Part shown: in pieces, positions 34,931 through 44,989 of the stretch
Layout: each line of letters opens with the position of its first letter
Position numbering within the stretch: position 1 is the first letter of the stretch
NCBI RefSeq assembly: GCF_949987515.2
Contig: NC_082692.2
Span: 44,980,418 to 45,044,417 of the forward strand
Reading direction: 5' to 3'
DNA length: 64,000 nucleotides
Source: Delphinus delphis
Lineage: Eukaryota > Chordata > Mammalia > Artiodactyla > Delphinidae
The notes under the pieces: generated by a model
Database searches by the model: none
The model's input: the letters and a program-made list of their open reading frames with translations, nothing else
Told to the model about the DNA's origin: nothing
Translations under genes and position numbers: made by a program

Positions 34931-35780
34931 GGCAAGCTTTGTTTACCTTTGAAAATCTTGTAAGTCTCTGGGCGTGGTACATTTTTACTGTTATGTACTC
35001 AATAAAGACTGGTTAAATTGGTCCACATTCTTGATGATGGGACATTTCTCTTCCTGTTTTGATTTTTCAGCAGCAATAGGACTGTCTAACAGCTGATGAA
35101 TGAGGGCTAAGGTGCAGTGTTCTGTGAACTAATAAGGTAAATTTATCTATATTAATTTGCCTTACCCCAGGACAAACACTTCCTTGGATGGCAGTGTTTG
35201 TTAGTTTATAACTGGCTTGACTACTAGTGAGAAAGTCAGGGCATGTAAATTCTAACGATGTTAACTTTAGGGGCGTACATGGCATCTTTTGCCTCTGTTT
35301 TTCCCCCACTTCAATTAAGTAGAATAATCATATTAACCAAATCGTCAGGCTGTTATGAAAAATATTTTAGTAAAATATCCCCACACCAGTGCATCCCTTT
35401 GGTGATGAATAAAAGCATGGCATAATCTTCAGCTCAGTAGGAGGGAGAAAATTGCCACAGGAAGTTCTGAGATTCCTCAACTCACCTGGGAACAATTATA
35501 ATAATGATCATAATGACAATAATAATAGCAAAAACCCCAATAGTATTTACCATTTATATGATACCAGAACCAGAAGTTCTTTGTAGGAGGAGGGTGGTGG
35601 TCTAGTTGGAAGGAGGTGAGTAGGCTGGGAGACTTGTCTTGAGGTTACATCTGCACAGGGCTTTGCCTAAGGTTGGGAAAATGGCAGCTGTTAAAATCAC
35701 AGAATGGGTGGGGCATGTGGGGGTGGGTCCTGAAGGGGGAGGGGGGTGTCAAGCTGCCTCACTCCCTCTCTTCATTCACC
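34931..35780. other. Unique DNA, no gene seen
   Basis: Includes a purine/G-rich stretch at 35580-35750. No repeat recognised. Confidence 0.4.
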
Positions 35781-35794
35781 ACAAGCTGCTTCTT

Positions 35795-35860
35795 TTTTTG
35801 ATTGAAGTATAGTTGATTTAGGATGTTGTGTTAATTTCTGCTGTACAGCAAAGTGATTCA

Positions 35861-35910
<50 letters not shown>

Positions 35911-35966
35911 AAAAATATTCTTTTCCATTATGCTTTATCTCAGGATATTGAATACAGTTCCCTGAG
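35795..35966 (-). mobile_element. Short L1 3' end with (TA)n
   Basis: GATTGAAGTATAGTTGATTTA...TTTCTGCTGTACAGCAAAGTG is the reverse complement of an older L1 3' UTR. The TSD ACAAGCTGCTTCTT (35781-35794) and ACAAGCTACTTCTT (35967-35980) differs at one base. A (TA)n run fills 35874-35907. Confidence 0.85.
35874..35907. repeat. (TA)n microsatellite
   Basis: About 17 uninterrupted TA units inside the L1 3' fragment. Dense AT repeats of this kind are usually length-polymorphic. Confidence 0.9.
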
Positions 35967-35980
35967 ACAAGCTACTTCTT

Positions 35981-37675
35981 GATGCTGGCAGATACATACT
36001 GCTTTACCTTTTCAGAACTCAAAATAATTTATTCACATAAGTACATCTAGTGCAGACATGATTCCTGTGCAGTCTTTGTCCAAAGGAAGTGTTATTGTTC
36101 CTATAACTTCTGTTCCACGTCATTGTCTCACAGGATGATGCTAATCTGTGTGAGACCGAGATGCTAAAGGCAGGCCTCCATGGCAGTTAATGAAGCTCTG
36201 TTGTGAGGTGCCCTTCACATTATACATGATGTTGTCTAGTATCAAGTATCAAATGTTTGAGTGACAAAGGATTAATACTCCTTCATCTTCATCTACACAC
36301 ATGCTCAAAGTTTGAGTATTACACGTTGGTAATCAGGGAGGATAAATGTGTTCTCCCTGCCCTGGTCATTATAACCATTATGTCAGTGATGGCCTGATTC
36401 TAAAGCCTCCTAAACTGGGTTTGAACATTCCCAGTCATCATTCCTAAAAATGAAATATTATCTACTGTGTACATGAGCTCTTGAGAGCTTTCATAGCTGT
36501 AATTAAATATACATAAAAGGCAAGTAACACTTTCAGCTGAAACTGTGTGCTGGTTTGTTTTATCAAGCATTTGCAAAGGTTCTTTTGATTGGTGATTAAA
36601 AGTGGATTAACAATTTGGAATTCTTCCTTTTGGGGTATCAGTCACATTTCTTTAGTGGTCTCTGAGCCTTGCCTTGGGGCACATGCTCCAAGGTGTTAGG
36701 TCCCATTTAAAACTCCAGATTGAAGTTTATATATTAAGTGTGCATGTTTGGTTTTGGATTCTTGAGGTTTGCCTGGGGCCTCTTCTCTAATTAATCATCC
36801 CGTGGGTTTAGAAATCTTCCACCCAGTCTTTTTTGATTTGTCAAAGGAAATAGAGAAGGTCTCAGTCTGAAAAAATCCTTATCTGATGTGTCACATCATA
36901 CAGGTTTTAAGATTTAAATACATTTTCTTTTTAAACACATCAGCTTTACCAAGCTAGAAGCATGGAATGTTTGCAGATATCCACCATTCACCGAAATTGG
37001 CAGGCAGAAAGCTTGATGCAGTAAAGGAATGGCTATTTAATAGTTCTTTTATTTTCCATTCAGATCACACACACTTTTACTGAAAGAGGCCGCACAGCAT
37101 GGAGTCTGATATTACAGAAGTGGCTTCAGGAAGCAATAATTGAATACTCCTCATTAAACTGGTTCATAAAAGAATCCTATTAAAACCAATACAAATAATA
37201 AACCTTGAAAATGCTGCTTTAAATTCCAAGAAGGTGGTGAAGATATGCTACAGTGACAGTCTTCCGGTTCGCAGGGTAATTTTGAAAATCTTGTGTGCTA
37301 AATTTTTCTAAGCCAAGCAGTCACCTCACGACTGAATAAAAGACCTGGGGAATATTTTAAACGTATTCGATCCAAGCATGTGCCTTTTGGGGACAGTCAG
37401 TCATCCCCAAGAACTGATCCCTCATCCTGTCAGGATACCCAACCGAAAGGCTGATTATCTTTACTCACTTAATTAATTAATAGGCAATTCTTACAGAGAG
37501 GCTGGACACCTGAACCCACTGAGTCCTCTTTGCGTGGGCAAATCCAGCTGGTTCCATATGTTCATTTCACTAAATGAGACTTTGGCCAAATTGTATATTT
37601 TTGCAAATAATAGCAAATGGATCCAATGCAAAAATAATAATTAAAAAGTTATTTGTTTTCCCTTTTAAATCACAG
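35981..37675. other. Unique AT-rich DNA, repeat-poor
   Basis: About 1.7 kb with no repeat family recognised, which is unusual in this window. TAATTAAT motifs occur near 36790 and 37470. No ORF of note. Confidence 0.45.
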
Positions 37676-38024
37676 AGGCGGCTGCAGAAGGCCCTAAATG
37701 CATAGGGCATACGGCTCCGCTTACCACCCAGATGGTGCTGCGGCTGGTCCTCTCCTTATGCATCTGGGTGGCCTTCACCCTACCCCCGACCCCCAACTCC
37801 TACTGGCCTTCCGGCTGCACCGCTACCTTATGCTGGCCTTTCTCGACAGACTCCCCTTATTTTCTGTTATCTCTCCGTGTTCTCCCAAACTCCTTCCTCA
37901 TTCAGGTTTCACACCTGTTTATGATCTGGTCTCTGGAGGAGATAAAATTCACATGGACAGGCATTTGTGTCTCAGCCAAGGGCGACTAATGTATTTCTTG
38001 ATTATGATCTCAGAACTGGGATGA
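37676..38024 (+). CDS. Candidate exon or pseudogene with signal-peptide-like ORF
   Basis: A GC-rich island in AT-rich DNA. It is preceded by a strong 3' splice-like signal (T/C-rich tract TTTGTTTTCCCTTTTAAATCACAG ending at about 37675, shown here in two parts: TTTGTTTTCCCTTTT and AAATCACAG). A frame from 37732 to 37989 (85 codons) begins MVLRLVLSLCIWVAFTLPP, a hydrophobic start like a secretory signal peptide. A second frame, 37698-38024 (108 codons), overlaps it. I recognise neither protein. There is no known domain, and the two competing frames weaken the case. It could be an exon, a retrocopy fragment or chance. Confidence 0.2.
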
Positions 38025-38298
38025 TGTGTCTTAGATGTTTATATGCCCCAGTTCAATGGTTTCTCAGTTTTGCTGACCTGAAAAGCATAAGGGACCCCTT
38101 TACTAAGCACTTTTTAAAAACTTTTTATCCTCTGAGCCATGTAGTGATTGTTGTCACCAACACAATAGTTATTGAATAAATAACTGGAATGTCTGTAGTA
38201 TTCCTGATCATTTCAATGAATGCTGTTCTTTCTATTTTTCCCCCCACAAAATATTTCTTGTACCCTCTTAATGACTCCTCAGCCTTTAGATTCCAGAC

Positions 38299-38478
38299 CA
38301 GTGGTTCTCAAACTTTACCTGCATCAGAACACCTGGATGGCTTTGATAACTCAGATTGCTGGACTTCTATCCCCAGAGTTTCCAATTTGGTGACCTGGGG
38401 TGGGGCCAGGGAATTTGCATTTCCAATAAATTCCCAGGTGATCCTGATGCTGCTGGTCCAGCACCTTGGGAACCATTG
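38299..38478 (+). repeat. MER5A DNA transposon (hAT)
   Basis: Terminal inverted repeats CAGTGGTTCTCAAACTT and GGGAACCATTG bound a 180-bp element. Internal blocks ATCAGAACACCTGG, GGTGGGGCCAGGGAATTTGC and CAGGTGATCCTGATGCTGCT match MER5A. The 8-bp flanks TTCCAGAC and CTCTAGAA are a weak (5 of 8) duplication. Confidence 0.9.
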
Positions 38479-38539
38479 CTCTAGAAATAAGCAAAACTAA
38501 AGGGGTTAAGTGATCTAGTGTGAGAGTCAGTTATAATCC

Positions 38540-38725
38540 CTGCTTTACCCCCTTTCCAGCTAGGTAGACTCTTGGCTGACTCTTGGCTTCTTAAACTTCA
38601 GTTTCTTCACTGTTAAGATGAGTTTAACAAAACATCCCTAGCAGGGTTGTTAAAAGGAAGAAATGAGATCATGTTTGTTAAGCATTTGAAAGAAAAGTGA
38701 TTGTGATAGGTGTTTTGTTGTTATG
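38540..38725 (+). repeat. MIR SINE
   Basis: CTTAAACTTCAGTTTCTTCAC, AAGATGAGTTTAACAA, AGGGTTGTTAAAAGGAAGAAATGAG and AAGCATTTGAAAG follow the MIR order. Confidence 0.72.
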
Positions 38726-38959
38726 TTTTATTTCTTCCCTAGAACTCAATTTTCAGGACTTCTAATTGAATCATAAAGTATCCTTTAAGCACCAATTTGG
38801 TTAAGGAAAGTGTTTGTGTGTTTGGAAAATAAGAAAATAAAATCCCTTTGGGGAGCACCTTGACAAAATAGTGAATTCAAAATTCATCTGGATGTGTACA
38901 ATAATAGCCAGAGAGTTTTGAAAGGAGGCTCCTCTTTTGATTGTTGTTTTATCCCACCA

Positions 38960-39045
38960 GATATCAAAACATATTATAAAGTCATGCTAATCAAAACAGC
39001 ATGGTATTGGCTTAGGAAAAGGCAAATAAGTTAGAGGAGTAGAGT
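38960..39045 (+). repeat. Old L1 ORF2 fragment
   Basis: GATATCAAAACATATTATAAAG...TAATCAAAACAGCATGGTATTGGC is the conserved L1 ORF2 block ([13 protein letters not shown] region), diverged. It breaks off before a (TA)n run. Confidence 0.75.
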
Positions 39046-39080
39046 AAAAAAATTTATATCACACACAGATACTCACACTC

Positions 39081-39085
<5 letters not shown>

Positions 39086-39133
<48 letters not shown>
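39086..39133. repeat. (TA)n microsatellite
   Basis: About 24 TA units, preceded by a short CACACA/CTCACA stretch. Confidence 0.9.
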
Positions 39134-39136
<3 letters not shown>

Positions 39137-39220
39137 TTCAAGTCAATGATGGAAGCATGGACAATTAATAATGTTGGAGAAATTAACATTGGTTAAAAAA
39201 AAACTTTAATATTTGCTTCT

Positions 39221-39341
39221 ATTTTTTTTTTTGGCTGTGCTGCATGGCAGGTGGGATCTTAGTCCCCTGACCAGGGATTGAACCTGTGCCCCCTGCAGTG
39301 GAATTGTGGAGGCTTAACTACTGGACCACGAGGGAAGTCCC
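39221..39341 (-). mobile_element. Short tRNA-derived SINE
   Basis: Minus strand GGGACTTCCCTCGTGGTCCAGTAG start with only about 120 bp of body and a T-run tail on plus. TSD AATATTTGCTTCT at 39208-39220 and 39342-39354. The GGTCCAGTGG-type A box and short body indicate a different artiodactyl tRNA-SINE subfamily from the other copies. Confidence 0.85.
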
Positions 39342-39744
39342 AATATTTGCTTCTTATCACACAAGCATATTTCCTGGATGGGTTTCTAAAACCTAAAAAG
39401 TATTGAAATTTCTTTTAATATGTATGATACAGTGTGATGTTTCTATAATTGTGAGGAATAAAAAGAAATAAAAGAAAATGTTACATTTGAATTGACATAA
39501 ATTTAAAACTTCTATTTGAGAAAGGTGTTTATTATGAATACAGTTGAAGGACATATAGCCTGGAAAAAATATTGGAATCATATAGAATAGAGTTAATATC
39601 TGGATGATAAAACCATCTTTTCAAAGTAATAAGAAAACAAAACACATATAATGCAATAGAAAAGCAGGCAATAGCCAATTCAGAAGAGAAAGAAGAAATA
39701 TAAATTCCTGACAAAGACTGATAAGATTTAATATTGTTAAGGCT

Positions 39745-40134
39745 ATGAAAATCTGGTTACTGCCACCTAATGTTTGTGGAAATGTAAGTTTATGCAAATT
39801 TTTTGGTGAGCAAACTAAAAATCACATACCCTTGGAAACGGCAAGTCTACTTCTAGAAATTTATGCAATAGAAATACTTTCATGTAGGCACAATAATAAG
39901 TTCACAGGAATGTTCATTGAGACTTTTCTGTTAATACTGAAACATTAAAAACAATCTAAATGTGCTTTAGAAGGGAAATGGTTAACCATATTATGGTACA
40001 TTCACAGTATGGGATAATGTATACAAGGCAGGGTTTGAACATCCAGCAAAATGAAAATATATATCATGAAAAACCATTTGCAGGATAATATATGACAAAC
40101 ATCCTTTTGAAGGCATTGTTTAACTTGCAAGAAG
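39745..40134 (+). repeat. Ancient L1M fragment
   Basis: TTTGTGGAAATGTAAGTTTATGC, ACTTCTAGAAATTTATGCAATAGAAATACTT, GAATGTTCATTGAGAC and AATGGTTAACCATATTATGGTACATTC follow the C-terminal ORF2 of old L1M/HAL1 elements. Confidence 0.75.
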
Positions 40135-40860
40135 GTAAGAAATATCCACAGATGGTTATTATTAAAAAACCAAAAGACAAGTGTTGGCAAGGATGTGGGG
40201 AAATTGGAACTCTTGCATATTGTCAGTGGGAATACAAAATGATGCAGCCAGTATGGAAAACAGTATGGAGGTTCCTCAAAAAATTAAAAATAGTACTATC
40301 ATATGATCCAGCAATTCTACTTTTGGGTGTTTATCCAAAAGAATTGAAATCAAGTTATTGAAGAGGTATTAGCACTCATATTCATTGTAGCACTATTCAT
40401 AATATCCGAGATGTGAAAACATCCTACCTGTCCTAGACAGATGAATGGATAAAGAAAATGTAGTATATACATAAAATGGAATACTATTCAGCCTTAAAAA
40501 AGAAGGAAAATTTTGCAGGATGCAACAATATGGATGAACCTTGAGGACATTATGCTAAGTGAAATAAGCAGTCACAGAAGGACAATTACTGCATGATTCT
40601 ACATATATGAGGTATCCAAAATAGGCAAATTCATAGACTCAAAGAGTGGCATGGTGGTTCCCAGGGGCTGGAGGAGGGCAAACTGGAGTTACTAATCAAC
40701 AGTCATAAAGTTCTAGTTAAGCAAGATAAATCCTGGAGATCTGCTTGACAACATTGTACCTATAGTCAACAATACTGTACTGTACCCTTAAAAATTTGTT
40801 AAGAGGGCAGATCTCACATTAAGTGTTTTTCTCATGATAAAACAACATTTTAAGAAAGAA
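40135..40860 (+). repeat. L1 fragment, older lineage
   Basis: ORF2 C-terminus (TGTTGGCAAGGATGTGG, CAGTATGGAGGTTCCTCAAAA, ATGATCCAGCAATTC) and a 3' UTR (CATGGTGGTTCCCAGGGGCTGG) to about 40860. It has the intact block TTCCAAA-like features of 3' UTRs different from the cetacean-specific ones. No ORF over 89 codons. Confidence 0.82.
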
Positions 40861-41504
40861 TATTATACTGCCACATGAATAACTAGACCATTGGAAAAGA
40901 ATAGGAAGTTCAGAAGCAGACCCAAGTATGTACAGAAATTGGACCAAAGTAACTGTAAAAAGTAGGTATATATTAAAGCATATTAAATTATTGTGGAAAA
41001 GATTGACTTTTAAATAAATGGTGTCAGAACGATTGCATAATCTTTGAAAAGGAGAACATAGGGTCCATATTCAAACCATCCTTGATAATAAACTCCAAAC
41101 GTGTCATCTGTTTTTGTGAACTTATGATTTTAATAGGTTCTCTTTCCTAGCTCTAAGAAAGGGTCAAGATGCAGTGGCAAGTGGAAGGCACTGAGAGGTT
41201 AGTTTCTCAGTACCACTCCCACTAAACAGAACCAGGTCTCTTTGGAGTACTGGGTGATTCCAGATTTGCACTGAGACAGCATGAGATACGCCTGGAACAT
41301 CTTGTGCCAGAAAGCAAGAAAGAACTGAAAGAGTGATGGGGAGACGTCAGAAGAACACAGAACAACTGCTTAATGGGCTAAATTTGAGATATACAAACAT
41401 TGAAAAAAAAAAGAGATAGTAATAGATTATAGCATATTTAATATCAAAAAATAAAGTCAAAGAAACTATCAGACAAATTCAGATTCTGGGGACATTTCCT
41501 AAGA
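40861..41504. other. Old L1-like and unique DNA
   Basis: Part of 40861-41040 (TTGGACCAAAGTAACTG, AATTATTGTGGAAAAGATTGAC) may be a further old L1 fragment. The remainder is unassigned. Confidence 0.35.
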
Positions 41505-41739
41505 CTATTGTCACTGACCCAGACTTGGGCCTGCTTCCCCCGCACACAATAAATTCAACCTGTAGAAACAGGGTTATGGTGAAGAAAAGTGTGGCATTCA
41601 TTGCAGTACAAAGTAAGGGGAATGGGCAGCTTATACTCAAAAGGCTCACATTCTCTGATGGCTTCTAGGGAAAGGTTTTTAAAGACAGTGTGAATGAAAT
41701 GGTCACAGAGAGTGTGATCAGCTCATGTATAATTCTCTG

Positions 41740-42381
41740 CAATCCCACTCCTGGACATATATCTAGAGAAAACTATAATTCAAAAACCCCAGTGTTCATA
41801 GCAGCACTATTTACAATAGCCAAGACAGGGAAGCAACCTAAAGTCCATTGGCAGATGAGTAGATAAAGAAGATGTGGTATATTTATACAATGGAATATTA
41901 CTCAGCCATAAAAAATGAAATAATGACATTTGTGGCATAATAGATGGACCTGGAGATTACCATACTAAGTGAAGTAAGTCAGAAAGAGGAAGAAAATTAT
42001 CATATTGTATCACTTATATGTGGAATCTAAACTATGACACAAATGAACCTACCTATGAAACAGAAACAGAATCATGGACATAGTGAACAGACCTGTGGCT
42101 GCCAAGGGGGAAAGGCAGGGGAAGGATAAGTTAAGAGGTGGAGATTAACATGTATACACTACTATATATAAAACAGATAAACAACAAAGACCTACTGTAT
42201 AGCACAGGGAACTATATTCAATATTTTGTAATAACCCATAATGGAAGTAAATTAAAAAAAGAATATATATATTTATATATATGTATCATTGAATCACTGT
42301 GCTATACAACTGAAACTAATACAGTGTTATAAATCAACTATACTTCAATAAAATTAAAAGAAAACAAACAAACAAAACCCT
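41740..42381 (+). mobile_element. 5'-truncated L1 inside the LTR
   Basis: ORF2 C-terminus (ATAGCAGCACTATTTACAATAGCC, shown as ATAGCAGCACTATTTAC and AATAGCC) and a 3' UTR ending ACTTCAATAAAATTAAAAG, A-rich tail. TSD ATTCTCTG at 41732-41739 and 42382-42389. Confidence 0.9.
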
Positions 42382-42718
42382 ATTCTCTGATTGGTCGATA
42401 GTGAGGTAACAGGTGATGTTTCAGGAATCTCAGTCATCAACCTTCTGGTTCCAACCCGTCTGTGGTCTACATGCTTGTGGTCAGCAGTAACTTCCTCAAC
42501 TCAGTTGGGGTTTCAGTATCTGTAAAACAACTTAAGGATATGGCTCAGAATATTATCCATAGTCCTTGAGGAGGAAATAATGTTCCTTGACTTTGTTTTA
42601 TGGCTAAACTATTATTATTTTGTTTTGTTTGACTGTTTTTCTTTGTTTCTGCCTTTTTTCACTTCTCTGATTAAATCTGTTCTTTGGAACTCAGGGAAGG
42701 CCTAGGGGGCTAAAGCTT

Positions 42719-42740
42719 TTTTTTTTTTTTTTTTTTTTTT
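42719..42740. repeat. Poly-T run
   Basis: About 22 uninterrupted T (A on the strand of the LTR). It has no neighbouring TSD that I can see, so it may be a slippage expansion of a T-rich LTR tract. Confidence 0.8.
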
Positions 42741-42862
42741 ACAAACAAGAGGTGGGGTAGTCTGTCCCAGGGGAGGTCCCTCAGGGTCCTGCTCGATTTT
42801 AATATTGATATGGACTTTTCAAAAATTTTCAGTCATGAAAAACAAATAAAAAAGCAGGACAG

Positions 42863-43052
42863 GGGCTTCCCTAGTGGCGCAGTGGTTGAGAGTCCGCCTG
42901 CCAATGCAGGGGACACGGGTTCGTGCCCTGGTCCGGGAAGATCCTACATGCCGCAGAGCAGCTGGGCCCGTGAGCCATGGCCACTGAGCCTGCGCGTCCA
43001 GAGCCTTTGCTCCGCAACGGGAGAGGCCACAGCAGTGAGAGGCCCACGTACC

Positions 43053-43080
<28 letters not shown>
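42863..43080 (+). mobile_element. CHR-type SINE
   Basis: GGCTTCCCTAGTGGCGCAGTGG start, B box GGGTTCGTGCCC, and a pure A-tail of about 28. TSD AAAGCAGGACAG at 42851-42862 and 43081-43092. The long, uninterrupted A-tail suggests a young insertion. Confidence 0.95.
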
Positions 43081-43083
<3 letters not shown>

Positions 43084-43129
43084 GCAGGACAGTGTCTAAG
43101 TTAAAGGGTACTAAACAGACATGACTGCT

Positions 43130-43530
43130 AAATGAAATGTGTAATCTTTGATTGGGTCTTGGATTTAAAAAAACACAGCTAGAAAAGGCATCTTTATAGA
43201 CAATCAGAGAAATTTGAATATGAACTATATATTAAACAATACTGTACCAGTGTTAAGTGTCTAGGGTGTGATAATGGTGTGTTTATGTAAGAGAATGTTC
43301 TGGTTCTGGAGGGATGTTTGGAGCATAATTAGTGGTGAGCTGTCATGAGATGTGAGGTGTCTATGAGAGTGTGAGAGAGATGGGGAGGCAGCTGGATAGA
43401 GCACACGTGGGAAGATGGTAACAACTGGTGGGTCTAGACAGAGGATATATGGTGTTCACTGAGATATTCTTTCATTTTCTTATAGCTTTGCAATTTTTAA
43501 AAATAAAAAGTAGAGGAATAAAATACAACA
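43130..43530 (+). repeat. Old L1M-type 3' UTR
   Basis: AGTGTTAAGTGTCTAGGGTGTGATAATGG, TGTAAGAGAATGTTCTGGTTC, GGTAACAACTGGTGGGTCTAG and CTTTGCAATTTTTAAAAATAAAAAG match in order a common old LINE 3' end. The subfamily is not assigned. Confidence 0.55.
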
Positions 43531-44239
43531 AAAGTTCCCCATCAGGCCATTAAATCATCATTTAGATATACAGGAATATTTATAGATCATGCAATTATTT
43601 CAAATTCTTTATAAATTAAGGCAATGTAAGGAATAAGTATCTAAGCACATTAAGGAATAAATGACGTTAGTAGAAAATATCTGTCTTTTTACTTGACAAA
43701 TGAAGACATAGATCCACAAATAAATTAACTCCCCTAAGGTCACACACTAATGTGTATAAGATTCCACTTCTGTGAGCTTTATACAGCAACTGAAAATCAA
43801 ATATGGTCCTTTGAATCCTTGAAATTTTCTTTCCAGGCTGTTGGTTTGAGGAAGCTCATTGTATTACCCTTTATCAGAGAGAACAGAGCTTTCAAGGATT
43901 TTCTTTTTTTCTTTTTATATCTGCTATTTTTCTCTCACATTTCAGCAGAAATGAAAATATCAGTAGGGATGCTTTCTACTTCTTAAACCAATTCTTCATA
44001 AACTGGTGAGGTGGTTGGAAGTCCATTAGATCTATTGAATAAGGTGATAATGATGTTGAAATTAACAATAAAGCAAGAGTGTTAAAACGGATTCTAGCCA
44101 AGATTTAATATTTTGAAATGTACAGAATCTTCTCTGTTCCTTTGAGTTAAGCCAGGATTCATCTTTCAACCCTGGACCATCATGGGTCATTATTAGTCCC
44201 ACCTGCCTGGACAAGGAAATCGACACAGGGCTTGTTCCT
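43531..44239. other. Mostly unique DNA
   Basis: Around 43690-43760, ACTTGACAAATGAAGACATAG...CTAAGGTCACACACTA resembles a MIR3/L2 block. A 78-codon frame at 43750-43986 has no domain. Confidence 0.4.
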
Positions 44240-44450
44240 GAAGTGTGCTGTGCTGCTAGGTCAGGATCGTGCTCTGTCCCCTACTGGCTGGGCAACTTTG
44301 GGCAAGTTTCTTAGCCTCTGGCTTCAGTTTCCTCAGGTGTAACATGGGAATAATAATGGTATCTAATCCACAGATTTATTGAGAAGACTAAATGAGAATG
44401 CTCTCGGTACAGGGCCTTGTATAGTAAACATAGTTATTTTTTATTAAGCT
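44240..44450 (+). repeat. MIR SINE
   Basis: TGGCTGGGCAACTTTGGGCAAG, CTTAGCCTCTGGCTTCAGTTTCCTC, AACATGGGAATAATAATGG and AGACTAAATGAGAATG follow the MIR consensus. Confidence 0.85.
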
Positions 44451-44989
44451 CTAGCTTGTCAACTAGATAATTCTCAAATGACTGCAGAGTTTAAAATAGT
44501 TTATATTTTACAGATATCATTGGATTTTCTATTTTCATATATGCATATCATGATGATTGGACTAGAAATTGTTGTCCATAAACATTAGATTTAATTTTTT
44601 TGGGGGGGGTCAGAAACTTCTTTTTTTACATCTTTATTGGAGTATATAATTGCTTTACAATGGTGTGTTAGTTTCTGCTTTATAACAAAGTGAATCAGTT
44701 ATACATATACGTATGTTCCCATATCTCTTCCCTCTTGCGTCTCCCTCCTTCCCACCCTCCCTATCCCACCCCTCTAGGTGGTCACAAAGCACCGAGCTGA
44801 TCTCCCTGTGCTATGCGGCTGCTTCCCACTAGCTATCTATTTTACGTTTGGTAGAGTATATATGTCAATGCCACTCTCTCACTTTGTCACAGCTTACCCT
44901 TCCCCCTCCCCATAGCCTCAAGTCCATTCTCTAGTATGTCTGTGTCTTTATTCCTGTTTTACCCCTAGGTTCTTCATGATATTTTTTTC

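Larger units (their letters stand above)
41505..42815 (-). repeat. ERV-type LTR, split by an L1
   Basis: The two halves 41505-41739 and 42382-42815 join across the L1 into one sequence. On the minus strand a CCAAT box (GACCAATCAGAGAAT, 42384-42398), a TTTAAAAACC TATA-like box (about 41677-41686) and a downstream TTGAATTTATTGTG segment have the spacing of an LTR promoter. The class is inferred, and no gag, pol or env remnant is visible beside it. Confidence 0.5.
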
